From assembly GCA_023437225.1 (NCBI GenBank), contig JAEZGS010000024.1, positions 131,576 through 195,575 of the forward strand: DNA of 64,000 nucleotides, written 5' to 3'. A program made the position numbers and the translations under genes. Below the pieces are notes generated by a model, which was not told where the DNA came from, searched no databases, and saw nothing but the letters and a program-made list of their open reading frames with translations. This DNA comes from Bacteroidota bacterium. Lineage in GTDB: Bacteria; Bacteroidota; Bacteroidia; Chitinophagales; Chitinophagaceae. Below are positions 18,983-28,960 of this stretch, piece after piece. Each line of letters opens with the position of its first letter. Position 1 is the first letter of the stretch.

Positions 18983-19101
18983 CATTCCGCATTCCAATTA
19001 GCACATTAGCATATTAGCACACTAGCACACTAGCACATTAGCACATTAGCACACTAGCACATTAGCACACTAGCACACTAGCACACTAGCATACTAGCAC
19101 A
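18983..19101. repeat. Two CATTCCG heptamers followed by 13 YTAGCAYA octamers
   Basis: CATTCCG and CATTCCA (18983-18996) lead into thirteen 8-bp units alternating TTAGCACA and CTAGCACA (18998-19101). The array ends one unit before the rpsT terminator. Together with the octamers at 18840-18927 it occupies the 364-bp gene-free stretch 18802-19165. No open frame is credible here. Confidence 0.93.
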
Positions 19102-19102
19102 T

Positions 19103-19137
19103 TAAAAAAAAACCCGCCATTGGCGGGAAAAAAAATA
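19103..19137 (-). terminator. Rho-independent terminator of rpsT
   Basis: A 6-bp GC stem (CCCGCC/GGCGGG, 19113-19127) with a 3-nt loop is flanked by A runs on both sides. Read on the minus strand it ends in a run of nine T, downstream of rpsT. The right-hand A run makes it potentially bidirectional only weakly. Confidence 0.85.
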
Positions 19138-19165
19138 TAACCTTACTTCTTAAGAAGAAATACGC

Positions 19166-19432
19166 TTATTGAGCTACAGGAGCCAGGCCGTTCACTTTCT
19201 TAGCCAGCTTACTTTTCAGGTTTGCTGCCTTATTTTTGTGAATAACACCGGTTTTTGCCAACCTGTCGATCAGTGAAACAACCTGTGGCAGTTGCTCAGC
19301 AGCCGCTTTATTATCTTTCAGCTCTCTCAGGTCACGGATCGCATTACGGGTGGTTTTACCATTGTAACGGTTACGCTCCCTGCGCTTGCTAGCCTGACGC
19401 ACATCTTTCTTGGTTGCCTTATGATTTGCCAT
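19166..19432 (-). CDS. rpsT: 30S ribosomal protein S20
   Basis: Small-subunit protein S20 of 88 residues, a highly basic helical protein that binds 16S rRNA. The MANHKATKKDVRQ start and RNRYNGKTTRNAIRDLREL region match the family. It is a single-gene unit with a consensus promoter (19457-19487) and a strong terminator (19103-19137), as expected for an abundantly expressed ribosomal gene. Confidence 0.97.
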   Translation of the reverse strand: MANHKATKKDVRQASKRRERNRYNGKTTRNAIRDLRELKDNKAAAEQLPQVVSLIDRLAKTGVIHKNKAANLKSKLAKKVNGLAPVAQ

Positions 19433-19456
19433 TTGAAATTCGAAATTTTAGGACGG

Positions 19457-19487
19457 CAAAGGTAAGGGTAAACAGTTTATCGGGCAA
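19457..19487 (-). promoter_or_regulatory. rpsT promoter
   Basis: On the minus strand TTG (19487-19485), a 20-bp spacer and TACCTTTG (19464-19457) match the Bacteroidota sigma consensus perfectly, 25 bp before the rpsT start. Confidence 0.8.
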
Positions 19488-19570
19488 AAAAAAATTATTC
19501 CAAACCAAAAAGCCGATATTTGTCAGCCTTAATCATCCGAAAAGAACCAAAGACCGGTAAGACAAATTTT

Positions 19571-22324
19571 ATGAAGGATTTCTCTTATATAACCAACTCA
19601 CATCCATCATTCATTGAAGGCCTTTACCAGGATTTTTTGAACGATCCTGCAAGTATAGATCCGGATTTTCGTCGATTTTTTGAGGGCTTCGATTTTGCCC
19701 TCTCCTTTGGCGCTCAACACAATGGATCGTCCGTAACTGCAGTCGCCTCACAACACGATGCCAGTGTCACAAATCTAGACAAGGAATTTGGTGTTTATCA
19801 ACTTATCCAGGCCTATCGTAAAAAAGGGCACCTGGTGGCTACCACCAATCCTATACGCGAGAGAAAAGACAGGGGTGCTAACCTCGACTTTAAATATTTT
19901 GGACTGTCTGACAACGATCTTGAAACGAGTTTCGAGGCGGGCAGGTTCATCGGTCTGGGCAAAGCCACGCTTCGGCAGATACGCGACCACCTGGTGAAAT
20001 GCTACGCTTCAAATGTTGGTGTGGAGTATTCAGCGCTAAACCGCATGGAGCGGATCGAATGGCTTGCCAAAGCGGTGGAACAGGAGTTTCACCAGCCGCT
20101 GCCGTTGGAACAAAAGCGTCGCATCCTTGAAAAACTCAACCAGGGAGTCATATTTGAAAAGTTTCTTCATACCAAATACATAGGCCAGAAGCGGTTTTCA
20201 CTGGAAGGTGGTGAAACAGCTATTGCTGCGCTCGACGCGATCATTAACTCCGCGGCCCTGAACGGCGTTAAGGAAGTCGTGATCGGGATGGCCCACAGGG
20301 GGCGCCTGAATGTTCTTGCCAACATAATGGGCAAAACCTACGAACAAATTTTCAGTGAATTTGAAGGTACTGCCAAAATTGACCAGACAATGGGCAGTGG
20401 TGACGTGAAATACCACCTGGGCTTTAGCAGTGAAGTGGAAACGCCCACAGGTGAAACCGTGCACATGAAGCTTTGTCCAAATCCTTCGCATCTCGAAGCG
20501 GTGAATCCGGTAGTAGTTGGTTTCGCAAGAGCGAAAGCTGACGTTGTTTACGAAAGTGAATTTGATAGGGTGTTACCGATATTGATTCATGGCGATGCCT
20601 CTCTTGCGGGTCAGGGTGTGGTTTACGAAGTGTTGCAAATGAGTGGGCTCGAAGGATATTACACTGGCGGTACCATTCATTTTGTAATCAATAACCAGAT
20701 CGGCTTCACAACCGACTTCGACGATGCCCGCACTTCTGATTACTGTACATCGGCTGCGGCAATGATCCAGGCGCCGGTCTTTCACGTGAACGGGGATGAT
20801 CCTGAAGCTGTAGTAAAATGTGTTCAGATAGCAACACGATACAGGCAGCGATTCAACTCGGATATATTCATCGACATGGTTTGCTATCGCAAACACGGAC
20901 ATAATGAAGGAGATGATCCGAAGTTTACGCAGCCCGGACTATATGCGTTGATTGAGAAGCATCCCAATCCGCGCGAGGTGTATACAAACTATCTCCTGGA
21001 AAACGGAGAATCCGATGCACGTGATCTGGCAAAGGAGATGGAGAAGAAATTCTGGGGCGATCTCCAGGAGCGTCTCGATGAAGTGAAGCAAAATCCTCTT
21101 CCCTATAAATACCAGACTCCCGAGTTATGGTGGAGGAGCCTGAGGAAAGCTACAGCAGCGGATTTTGACGCTTCACCCGTTACCGGAATCAGTGTTGAGC
21201 AGTTTAAGACAATATTTGATTCGATCATGAAATGGCCGGAAGATTTTAAGCCATTGAAGAAAGTAGAGAAGATCATACAAGATAAGATCAAACTTTTTGA
21301 TGAATCACAGAAAGTGGATTGGGCTACTGCCGAGCTAATGGCATACGGAAGCATCCTGATGGAAAATAATGATGTGCGTATGAGTGGCCAGGATGTGCGC
21401 CGCGGGACCTTTTCTCACCGACATGCCATCCTGAGGGATGAAGGATCGGATAACTCATACAGCAGGCTTTCACGAATTCCAGGTGCGACGGGCAACTTCA
21501 GGATATATAACTCTTTACTTAGTGAATTTGCCGTATTAGGTTTCGAATACGGTTATGCACTTGCGAATCCTCACGCACTGGTGTTGTGGGAAGCGCAGTT
21601 TGGCGATTTTGTCAACAGCGCACAGGTGACCATTGACCAGTTCATCTCAAGCAGCGAACAGAAATGGAATCGCATGAGTGGTGTAGTTATGTTGCTGCCT
21701 CATGGATATGAGGGGCAGGGGCCCGAGCATTCGAGCGGCCGCATGGAACGATTCCTGCAAATGTGCGCGGAATTGAACATGGTGGTAACAAATATCACAA
21801 CCGCATCCAACTTCTTCCACGCTCTCAGAAGACAGCTTGCCTGGCCTTTCAGAAAACCATTGGTGAACTTCGCTCCTAAAGCAAATCTTCGACTGCCAGC
21901 AACATTTTCACACATGAACGATTTCACTTCAGGTGGTTTCCGGGAAGTGATTGATGATGTCACCATCACTGACGCTTCGAATGTGAGAAAAGTATTGTTC
22001 TGTAGCGGTAAAGTATATTTTGATCTTGCTGATCGCCAACAAAAAGATAACATCACCGACACCGCAATTGTTCGGGTAGAACAGCTGTACCCGCTTCCAC
22101 AGAAGCAACTCGATGAGCTTTATAATAAATACAGCAAAGCCACTTGGTTCTGGGTGCAGGAAGAGCCGCTGAACATGGGCGCTGCAGGCTTTTTGCAGAT
22201 GAATCTTAAGAACATCAACTATGGTGTTATCAGCAGACAACCTGGTGCATCACCTGCAACCGGTTTCAGCAAAGTGCACAACCAGGAGCAACTTGAAATA
22301 GTTGATACAGCTTTTTCTATTTAA
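19571..22324 (+). CDS. sucA: 2-oxoglutarate dehydrogenase E1 component
   Basis: Thiamine diphosphate enzyme that decarboxylates 2-oxoglutarate in the citric acid cycle and passes the succinyl group to the E2 lipoyl domain. The N-terminal YITNSHPSFIEGLYQDFL segment is the E2-interaction helix typical of SucA; IGMAHRGRLNVL and the ThDP region VHVNGDDPEAV (seen as FHVNGDDPEAVV) are present, as is LPHGYEGQGPEHSSGR. I start at ATG 19571 (917 residues) rather than at an in-frame TTG 17 codons upstream, because the family begins close to this point. It is followed after 12 bp by sucB; no E3 gene is in the window. Confidence 0.96.
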   Translation: MKDFSYITNSHPSFIEGLYQDFLNDPASIDPDFRRFFEGFDFALSFGAQHNGSSVTAVASQHDASVTNLDKEFGVYQLIQAYRKKGHLVATTNPIRERKDRGANLDFKYFGLSDNDLETSFEAGRFIGLGKATLRQIRDHLVKCYASNVGVEYSALNRMERIEWLAKAVEQEFHQPLPLEQKRRILEKLNQGVIFEKFLHTKYIGQKRFSLEGGETAIAALDAIINSAALNGVKEVVIGMAHRGRLNVLANIMGKTYEQIFSEFEGTAKIDQTMGSGDVKYHLGFSSEVETPTGETVHMKLCPNPSHLEAVNPVVVGFARAKADVVYESEFDRVLPILIHGDASLAGQGVVYEVLQMSGLEGYYTGGTIHFVINNQIGFTTDFDDARTSDYCTSAAAMIQAPVFHVNGDDPEAVVKCVQIATRYRQRFNSDIFIDMVCYRKHGHNEGDDPKFTQPGLYALIEKHPNPREVYTNYLLENGESDARDLAKEMEKKFWGDLQERLDEVKQNPLPYKYQTPELWWRSLRKATAADFDASPVTGISVEQFKTIFDSIMKWPEDFKPLKKVEKIIQDKIKLFDESQKVDWATAELMAYGSILMENNDVRMSGQDVRRGTFSHRHAILRDEGSDNSYSRLSRIPGATGNFRIYNSLLSEFAVLGFEYGYALANPHALVLWEAQFGDFVNSAQVTIDQFISSSEQKWNRMSGVVMLLPHGYEGQGPEHSSGRMERFLQMCAELNMVVTNITTASNFFHALRRQLAWPFRKPLVNFAPKANLRLPATFSHMNDFTSGGFREVIDDVTITDASNVRKVLFCSGKVYFDLADRQQKDNITDTAIVRVEQLYPLPQKQLDELYNKYSKATWFWVQEEPLNMGAAGFLQMNLKNINYGVISRQPGASPATGFSKVHNQEQLEIVDTAFSI

Positions 22325-22336
22325 TAAACCATCAAC

Positions 22337-23596
22337 ATGATCGATATAAAAGTTCCAACGGTAGGAGAATCTATTAGTGAAGTCACTCTTTTGAAATGGA
22401 TCAAAAAAGAAGGTGAGTATGTTGAAAGAGATGAAATTATTGCTGAGCTTGAAAGTGAGAAAGCAACATTTGAAGTGAACGCAGAGAAAGCCGGTATATT
22501 AAAATTCAATGCGCAGGAAGGCGATACACTGAAGATTGGTGATGTGCTTGCTCAAATTGATGATACGGCCGCCAAACCTGCAAGTGCTGGCGAGGCACCC
22601 GCTGCGTCACCAACTGAAGCGCCTGCTAAGCCAGTAGCCGAGGCTCCGAAAGTCGAACCGCCCAAGTCGGAACAACCAGCGCAGACAGATGCCAGCAAAG
22701 AATCAACTTCTGATGTGAAAGCATCACCTGTTGCCGCCGCAATTATAGCGGACAAAAAAGTTGATCCAAAAAAACTAACTCCATCAGGCTACCAGGGCAA
22801 AATATTAAAGAGCGATGTCCTTGAGGCGTTAAATTCCCCGGGACGAATTCCGGGACAGGCGTTGTTTTCAAGAGAAGATCGTCGCGAGAAGATGAGTAAT
22901 TTGCGTAAGACTGTATCACGCAGACTTGTCGAAGCGAAGAACACCACTGCAATGCTCACTACTTTCAATGAGGTAGATATGAGCAAGATCATGGAGATTC
23001 GCACAAATTACAAAGAGAAGTTCAAGGAGGCTCATAACATAGGTCTTGGTTTTATGAGCTTCTTCACCAAGGCCGTATGCCATGCATTGAAGGAGTGGCC
23101 GGCGGTCAATGCATACATTGATGGTGAAGAAATAATCTATCATGATTACTGCGACATATCTATTGCGGTGTCCTCTCCAAAAGGGCTTGTCGTGCCCGTT
23201 ATCCGCAATGCGGAAAGCTTGAGCATGGCAGAGATCGAACAAAAGGTTGCTGAACTTGCAAAGAAGGCCCGCGATTCAAAGCTCAGTTTCGAAGAAATGC
23301 AGGGCGGTACATTCACGATCACAAATGGTGGTGTATTTGGCTCACTGATGAGTACACCCATCATCAACATACCGCAATCGGCAATCCTGGGTATGCATAA
23401 AATTCAGGAACGTCCCGTTGCTATCAATGGACAGGTGGTTATCAGGCCCATGATGTATGTGGCATTGAGTTATGACCACAGGATCATCGACGGCCGGGAA
23501 TCTGTAAGCTTCCTGGTAAAAGTTAAGGAGTTGCTCGAAGAGCCTTCTTTATTGCTTTTCGGTAAAGATCCTGTTCAGACCCTGCTTGAATTATAG
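22337..23596 (+). CDS. sucB: Dihydrolipoyl succinyltransferase, E2 of the 2-oxoglutarate complex
   Basis: E2 core enzyme of 419 residues. Domains in order: lipoyl domain (1-75, attachment Lys42 in [10 protein letters not shown]), Ala/Pro/Glu-rich flexible linker (about 80-130), peripheral subunit-binding domain ([18 protein letters not shown], about 133-170), and the acyltransferase core with the catalytic [11 protein letters not shown] motif near the C-terminus. It follows sucA by 12 bp. Its TAG stop shares one base with the GTG start of the downstream RNA methyltransferase, so the three genes probably form one operon. Confidence 0.96.
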   Translation: MIDIKVPTVGESISEVTLLKWIKKEGEYVERDEIIAELESEKATFEVNAEKAGILKFNAQEGDTLKIGDVLAQIDDTAAKPASAGEAPAASPTEAPAKPVAEAPKVEPPKSEQPAQTDASKESTSDVKASPVAAAIIADKKVDPKKLTPSGYQGKILKSDVLEALNSPGRIPGQALFSREDRREKMSNLRKTVSRRLVEAKNTTAMLTTFNEVDMSKIMEIRTNYKEKFKEAHNIGLGFMSFFTKAVCHALKEWPAVNAYIDGEEIIYHDYCDISIAVSSPKGLVVPVIRNAESLSMAEIEQKVAELAKKARDSKLSFEEMQGGTFTITNGGVFGSLMSTPIINIPQSAILGMHKIQERPVAINGQVVIRPMMYVALSYDHRIIDGRESVSFLVKVKELLEEPSLLLFGKDPVQTLLEL

Positions 23597-24771
23597 TGTA
23601 TCAATTCGCGCATATTAATACGGCTCGTGAGATTATAGAAACATATGATGGAAAGGAACCCTTTCAGCATCATTTGAAATCATATTTGAAGCTTATAAAG
23701 AAAGCAGGATCCCGCGATCGTAAATCGATTGGACACCTGTGTTACACATACCTGCGAATTGGCAGGTCGATGGACAAAGCAACTTTCGATGAACGTCTTG
23801 CTACTGCATTATTTCTTTGTGAAGAGAGCCCAAACCCATACCTGCAGGTTCTTTACGACAGATGGAATCACAGCGAAATGATTCGCCTTCCAATAGAAGA
23901 GAAGGTGAGTGTGGTTAAAGAGACTGTTCCAGACTTCATGATTGATGATGTGTTTCCCTTCAACCTTTCACTTAGTGAAGGAATAGACCGTAAGCACTTT
24001 GTTTATTCGCATCTTCGCCAACCGTTCTTGTATCTGCGTTTGCGAGCCGCGGACAATAGTTCCATCGTAAATCAACTTGAGCAAAGCGGACAGATGATCG
24101 ATGTAAAGGAGGATTGTATTGCTCTCAGAAATGGAACCAACATAGAAGAGCTGTTAACCCTCAATCGTGACGCCGTAGTGCAGGATAAGAGTTCACAAGG
24201 TGTTCGTGATTTCTTTCCAATGACTGACAAGAAAGAGAGAATCAAAATATGGGATGCATGTGCTGCGAGTGGGGGAAAAGCAATACTTCTATATGATCAC
24301 TATAAAAACATTGAACTAACGGTTACGGACAAACGAAGTTCAATCATTCATAATCTCCGGCAACGTTTGCATGAAGCAGGTATAAATGATTACCATTCTT
24401 TCGTCCTGGATCTTACACTCCAATCGCCAGCTATCCGATCGAACGAGTATGACATCGTGCTTGCAGATGTTCCGTGTTCCGGTTCTGGAACCTGGAGTCG
24501 AACTCCTGAACATCTATCCACCTTCACCGATTCAAGGGTTGATGATTACCAGCAATTACAACGTTCCATACTTAGACACATACGTCCATCTCTTAAGCGA
24601 GGTGGGCATCTATTGTATGTTACATGTTCGGTATTCAGAAAAGAAAATGAAGAAAATGTTGACTGGCTTCTGAAAGAATTCGGTCTTAAGGTAGTGAAAG
24701 CTTCACCCATCACCGGTTACGCTCATAATGCCGATACGATGTATGCGGCACTACTGCTTAATGATTCTTAG
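23596..24771 (+). CDS. RsmB/NOL1-type RNA 5-methylcytosine methyltransferase
   Basis: S-adenosylmethionine-dependent m5C methyltransferase of 391 residues, probably for 16S rRNA. The Rossmann core shows the SAM-binding DACAASGGKAILL motif, the catalytic motif DVPCSGSGTWSRTPE and the second conserved cysteine in YVTCSVFRKENEEN. The N-terminal half (about 1-190) is divergent from the NusB-like domain of E. coli RsmB, so the exact target (C967 or another site) is uncertain. It starts with GTG overlapping the sucB stop by one base. Its last 21 bp overlap the 3' end of the convergent subtilase gene. Confidence 0.85.
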   Translation: MYQFAHINTAREIIETYDGKEPFQHHLKSYLKLIKKAGSRDRKSIGHLCYTYLRIGRSMDKATFDERLATALFLCEESPNPYLQVLYDRWNHSEMIRLPIEEKVSVVKETVPDFMIDDVFPFNLSLSEGIDRKHFVYSHLRQPFLYLRLRAADNSSIVNQLEQSGQMIDVKEDCIALRNGTNIEELLTLNRDAVVQDKSSQGVRDFFPMTDKKERIKIWDACAASGGKAILLYDHYKNIELTVTDKRSSIIHNLRQRLHEAGINDYHSFVLDLTLQSPAIRSNEYDIVLADVPCSGSGTWSRTPEHLSTFTDSRVDDYQQLQRSILRHIRPSLKRGGHLLYVTCSVFRKENEENVDWLLKEFGLKVVKASPITGYAHNADTMYAALLLNDS

Positions 24772-26475
24772 TGTTGCCTTTCTTGTTCCATCTTCGAAAT
24801 GAAGGAAATAGACACCACTCGCAAGCATGTCTAAGTTATTTACATTGTATAGGCCGGCTACACCGGGGTTAACTGCTAACGATTGTTTCCTGACAGGCGA
24901 TCCCTTCGCGTCATACAGGGTAATGAATGCACGGGTTTGGTCGCCGGCAGCCAAAGCAATTCTCACCTGGTTATTGAAAGGATTGGGGACAACCTTTATC
25001 CAGGTATTTTCCAGTATTGCCTGCAGGTTACGGCTCAATCTTAATTGGGTAAGTAACTCGTAAGCTTTTTTAAAATCCGGGATTCCGTAACCATATCGTT
25101 GTGGGTCGGGGGAAAGGTAGCGGTCCGAGCTTTGTTTAACTGCTTCAATGATATCCATGTTTGCCATGTCTGGAAATGCCTGCCAAAGGCACGCAACCAA
25201 ACCTGCAATATTTGGATTCGAAAAAGAAGTGCCATTTCCTTTAACCGGGTCTCCATTCTCATCGCTCAAAACCGCCTCCTGCCCAATGGACACGACGTCC
25301 GGTTTAATCCTGCCTGCACCGTTCGGCCCCCAACTGCTGAAGGCGGCAATGGTGCCATCAGGTTTCGTTGCGCCGACCGTAAGTACGCTATCCGAATCAC
25401 CCGGCGATGCAATGAATTTTTCTTCTGAAGATAAACCGCCGGAATTACCCGCACTGTTGCAGACGATGATTCCCTTTCGCGCCGCAAGGTCCGCTGCAAT
25501 TGCGGAGATCGTAGTATTACCATCCCGATCGGCATGACTGTGGTTGAATACCGGATCTTCAAAACTGATATAGCCCAGCGATGAAGAAATAATGTCTGCA
25601 CCACTACTGTCAGCATACTCCGCACCCAGTGTCCAGTAGAATTCTTCAATAGGAAACTCTTCAGCATCGTTTTCCGTGCGCACAAGATAGAATGAAGCGT
25701 GGGGAGCCGATCCTACAATCTTTCCAGGACGATTTGCCGCGATAACCGATAAGCAATAAGATCCATGGGAATTTTGTGTGCTGATTTCGTTTTCATTTTC
25801 AACAAAGTCGTAACCTCCAAGGATCCTGTTGTCGTTTCGCAAACTGTCAAACGCAATGTTTGTGCTGTAATTTGCAAAGCCTGCGTCCAACATGGCGATA
25901 ATGATCCCCTCGCCTGTAAACCCCTTTTCGTGCAGGAAGTTTCCGTTGTGCATCTTGATCTGCCCACTTGAATTACCATAATCAAAGGTTTCCATTGTCC
26001 CCATGGTGGAGCGAATGCCGTTCAATATTGGGCGACGTGAAATTGGACTAATGTCCACTTCAAGTTTTCTTGATCTGGTATCGCCTGTAGTTGGACGTTT
26101 GATGGAAGCGATGGGGGTGGCGTTTTTAATAAAACTGATCGCTTTGAATTGTTCATGTACCTGTTCTTCATCGATGCGAACCAACACCGCATTGAGCCAT
26201 TTCGATGTTCCGATGACATGTACTCCGTTGATTCGTTTCAGGCTGTCTACATAATATTTCGATACTGGAAGATCAGTTGAATCAAACGATAAATTTTGTT
26301 TGTGTCTCCTTGCTATCGCTTTGTCAGTAAGATATTCTGAAGGTTTATTTAGAGTATATATGCTCGGTCCCTTATCTCGCAACGTAACGATATGCCGTTT
26401 GTATTGAGCATGCAAAGAGAGTGAATTAAGCAGGCAACAAAAAAGACCAAATGCAAATAATAAAGTTTTGCCCAT
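24751..26475 (-). CDS. Secreted S8 subtilase with T9SS C-terminal sorting domain
   Basis: Extracellular serine protease of 574 residues. Signal peptide 1-23 (ending LSLHAQ), a short inhibitor-like propeptide (to about 125), then the subtilisin catalytic domain with Asp in IIIAMLDAGF, His in NSHGSYCLSVIA and Ser in GNGTSFSNPNIAGL. The last roughly 80 residues (VVPNPFNNQVRIAL to TLRIIKQ) are a type A T9SS sorting domain, so the protein is exported by the type IX system and probably fixed to the surface. It is followed on the same strand upstream by a lipoprotein gene 9 bp away, likely co-transcribed. Confidence 0.93.
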   Translation of the reverse strand: MGKTLLFAFGLFCCLLNSLSLHAQYKRHIVTLRDKGPSIYTLNKPSEYLTDKAIARRHKQNLSFDSTDLPVSKYYVDSLKRINGVHVIGTSKWLNAVLVRIDEEQVHEQFKAISFIKNATPIASIKRPTTGDTRSRKLEVDISPISRRPILNGIRSTMGTMETFDYGNSSGQIKMHNGNFLHEKGFTGEGIIIAMLDAGFANYSTNIAFDSLRNDNRILGGYDFVENENEISTQNSHGSYCLSVIAANRPGKIVGSAPHASFYLVRTENDAEEFPIEEFYWTLGAEYADSSGADIISSSLGYISFEDPVFNHSHADRDGNTTISAIAADLAARKGIIVCNSAGNSGGLSSEEKFIASPGDSDSVLTVGATKPDGTIAAFSSWGPNGAGRIKPDVVSIGQEAVLSDENGDPVKGNGTSFSNPNIAGLVACLWQAFPDMANMDIIEAVKQSSDRYLSPDPQRYGYGIPDFKKAYELLTQLRLSRNLQAILENTWIKVVPNPFNNQVRIALAAGDQTRAFITLYDAKGSPVRKQSLAVNPGVAGLYNVNNLDMLASGVYFLHFEDGTRKATLRIIKQ

Positions 26476-26484
26476 AGGCAGGTA

Positions 26485-27255
26485 TTAATTGTGATCCCTG
26501 ATCTTCATGGATACTGCAAAACCTGTTCTAAAGCCGGCCTGACCACCGGTTGGTGGCTGATATTCCCACATTTCCACGTTTTTAGAAATAAGTCCTATAC
26601 CACGGGCATATTGTTCGTTCCAAACCACTTTATAACCAATCGATTCAACGAATTCAATTGGCACATTAACGCTGTCTTCAACCTGGCGGATCATAACGGT
26701 ATTATCAAGGTTTAAACCATTGATCGTGGTTGATTCGCCAACACCTTCGTACACCGATTCCCAATATTGAATGTCTTCATCCATGCTGAAAGAATACATC
26801 GCGTCGAAAGGTTTGAAAGGCAGATGGGTATTGGCTCTCCAGGTATAATTTTCTTTAACAGGTGAAACCATTTTAACGAACCGAAGGTTGTTTTCAATGA
26901 CTTCAATATTATTTCCGGCTTCAACGATCATGTAAGTCATTGACGGCTTCCATTGACTTTCATTAGTGCTCCCTGCAGGTCGCAGGTAACGAATGATGCG
27001 CCACGCCGGTCTTTGCGAGTTGTCAGTTATTTGTTCATCAACTACATCTTTCGCTTCGTAGTGAATAACGGTATCATCCTGTCCAAAATTTACAAATTTC
27101 ATGGAGTCAAGATCATACGTAATGTACCGTCCCTTTTCGAGATTGAAATAATCCTTTGCACGTGATGCTTCAACAGTTGCCGTTTCCTTGCTGCATGCAG
27201 CCAATGTGAACAGACATAAAAGGAAGAGACAGACGTTTGTAAAAATTCTTTTCAT
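26485..27255 (-). CDS. Hypothetical lipoprotein
   Basis: Not assigned to a known function. The 256-residue product has a lipoprotein signal with lipobox LAAC (Cys21) followed by SKETATVEASRAKDYF. The mature part is rich in beta-forming segments, with phrases such as YFNLEKGRYITYDLDSMKF and an internal WESVYEGVGE; similar proteins are found only in Bacteroidota as far as I recall. It lies 9 bp upstream of the T9SS subtilase in the same direction, so the two may be exported together; no catalytic motif is seen. Confidence 0.7.
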   Translation of the reverse strand: MKRIFTNVCLFLLCLFTLAACSKETATVEASRAKDYFNLEKGRYITYDLDSMKFVNFGQDDTVIHYEAKDVVDEQITDNSQRPAWRIIRYLRPAGSTNESQWKPSMTYMIVEAGNNIEVIENNLRFVKMVSPVKENYTWRANTHLPFKPFDAMYSFSMDEDIQYWESVYEGVGESTTINGLNLDNTVMIRQVEDSVNVPIEFVESIGYKVVWNEQYARGIGLISKNVEMWEYQPPTGGQAGFRTGFAVSMKIRDHN

Positions 27256-27345
27256 GTTTCGGGTTGTAAACTTTCAGGGATACGTAAGCCGAAGAAAACG
27301 AATGCCTGCACCCTATTATTGCCTGCCCCGCTTCATTGTTAAAGC

Positions 27346-28455
27346 TTATAAAGGGAAATCCTGTGTTCTTTGAATGATACCTCCGCCAATGACATGGTCG
27401 CCTTCGTAGAATACGGCACTCTGGCCGGGGGCGATGCCCTTGGCATCTTCATAAAACCGCACGCGTACGCCTTTTTCATCCTGATACAGGTTAGAGAGTG
27501 TTCCTTTATCCTTGTACCGGATCTTAGTTGTTGCCTCCATTCCGTCAGTAATACCGTCATACTTGATCCAGTTGATGCGCGAAACAAGCATTTCAGAACG
27601 GTTAAGATCGTCCTCATCTCCCAATACAACAGTATTGGTTTCCGGGTTGATGTTTGTAACGTATACTGGTTTGCCAAAAGTGATGTCAAGACCTTTGCGC
27701 TGGCCGATCGTATAAAACGGATATCCTTTATGCTGTCCGAGGATCTTACCGGTTTTATCGATAAAATTACCGCCGTGTACTTTCTCTTCCAATCCATCTA
27801 CCTTCCGACGAAGGAAACCGCGGTAGTCGTTATCCGGTACAAAGCAAATCTCATAGCTCTCACTTTTCTTTGCTAACTCAGGATAGCCGTACTCAAGCGC
27901 CATTTGCCGGATCTCAGTTTTGCGGAAATTCCCTAATGGCAACAGGGTCCTTGCCAGCAGATCCTGCTGTAACCCCCACAGTACGTAGCTTTGATCTTTA
28001 GTGTCATCCAGCCCTTTACTGAGATAATAGCGCCCGTTCGTATGTTGATGAATGTTGGCGTAATGTCCTGTAGCGATGAATTCACAGCCTAAAGCGTCGG
28101 CTCTCTTCAATAATGCGCGCCATTTGATATGCGTGTTGCACATCACACACGGGTTTGGCGTTCTTCCCGCCAGGTATTCCTCAACAAAGTTCTCGATAAC
28201 AAAGTCTCCAAATTCCTCCCGGATATCTAATATGAAATGAGGGAAGCCATGCTCTACAGCCGCCATCCGTGCATCATTGAACGAATCGATATTGCAACAG
28301 CCCGTCTCTTTCTTGCTTCCTCCACTTGCCGCATAGTCCCAGGTTTTCATAGTGATGCCCACTACTTCATACCCCTGGTCATTAAGCATCAGCGCCGCTA
28401 CCGTACTGTCGATACCGCCGCTCATAGCTACCAGCACTTTTCCTTTCCTACTCAT
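27346..28455 (-). CDS. mnmA: tRNA-specific 2-thiouridylase MnmA
   Basis: Thiolates U34 of tRNAs for Lys, Glu and Gln using ATP and sulfur relayed from a persulfide. The 369-residue protein has the PP-loop AMSGGIDSTVAA near the N-terminus, the catalytic cysteine in NPCVMCNTHIKW and the second one in SYEICFVPDN, and ends with the OB-like domain GGGIIQRTQ. The ATG at 28455 is chosen instead of a frame start 8 codons upstream, because a perfect -7 box (28477-28484) overlaps the latter. A tRNA-Gln(UUG) whose U34 would be a substrate is encoded in this window. Confidence 0.96.
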   Translation of the reverse strand: MSRKGKVLVAMSGGIDSTVAALMLNDQGYEVVGITMKTWDYAASGGSKKETGCCNIDSFNDARMAAVEHGFPHFILDIREEFGDFVIENFVEEYLAGRTPNPCVMCNTHIKWRALLKRADALGCEFIATGHYANIHQHTNGRYYLSKGLDDTKDQSYVLWGLQQDLLARTLLPLGNFRKTEIRQMALEYGYPELAKKSESYEICFVPDNDYRGFLRRKVDGLEEKVHGGNFIDKTGKILGQHKGYPFYTIGQRKGLDITFGKPVYVTNINPETNTVVLGDEDDLNRSEMLVSRINWIKYDGITDGMEATTKIRYKDKGTLSNLYQDEKGVRVRFYEDAKGIAPGQSAVFYEGDHVIGGGIIQRTQDFPL

Positions 28456-28476
28456 GGTTGGTGTAAATTGAGTCTG

Positions 28477-28484
28477 CAAAGATA
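28477..28484 (-). promoter_or_regulatory. Probable -7 box of the mnmA promoter
   Basis: TATCTTTG on the minus strand fits TAnnTTTG exactly and lies 21 bp before the chosen mnmA start. No good TTG is seen at the expected distance. Confidence 0.5.
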
Positions 28485-28525
28485 AGCAACCGGTGGCATT
28501 GGCAGTTTAAACGCTTTGTTAAGCG

Positions 28526-28960
28526 CTAAAAGGGAAGATCGTCTTCGGTTGAGATATCCGTAATGGTTGCCGGCGCATTGACCTGGCCAGACGATGATCC
28601 ATAGGAATCTGCTGTTGCTGACTGGGGTTGTCCACCTGCATCGGAGCGGCTACCGAGTAATTGTATATTAAGTACTCTTAGTGTCAGGGACGCACCGGTC
28701 GATCCATCATTTTTCGGGTAGGTCCGAACTTCGGGTGTTCCTTCAACATACACCTGTGTTCCTTTCTTAAGATAGGGGGCAATGGCCGTTCTGTCACTCC
28801 AATAAGCGCACTCTACCCAAATAGTCTTTTCTTTCTGCACGTTCTGCTGATCCCGGTACTTTTCTGTGTGTGCTACGGTGAAGTTCATCACCGACCTTCC
28901 GCTAACGGTGTTGGTCACACAATCCCTTCCCAAATGTCCGATCACCTGAAGCTTGATCAT
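28526..28960 (-). CDS. ssb: Single-stranded DNA-binding protein
   Basis: SSB of 144 residues that coats single-stranded DNA in replication and repair. It has the OB-fold start MIKLQVIGHLGRDCVTN and VNFTVAH-like strand (seen as VMNFTVAHTEKY), the WVECAYWSDR motif, a Gly/Gln/Ser-rich linker and the acidic C-terminal tip EDDLPF used to recruit partner proteins. The ATG at 28960 is preferred to one 11 codons upstream because the OB-fold begins there. Many Bacteroidota encode more than one SSB, so this may be a paralogue. Confidence 0.95.
   Translation of the reverse strand: MIKLQVIGHLGRDCVTNTVSGRSVMNFTVAHTEKYRDQQNVQKEKTIWVECAYWSDRTAIAPYLKKGTQVYVEGTPEVRTYPKNDGSTGASLTLRVLNIQLLGSRSDAGGQPQSATADSYGSSSGQVNAPATITDISTEDDLPF

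Noticed and set aside
3413..19101. CRISPR array interpretation of the repeat mosaics
   Set aside because: Units are 7-8 bp, contiguous and without unique spacers, and no cas genes are in the window.
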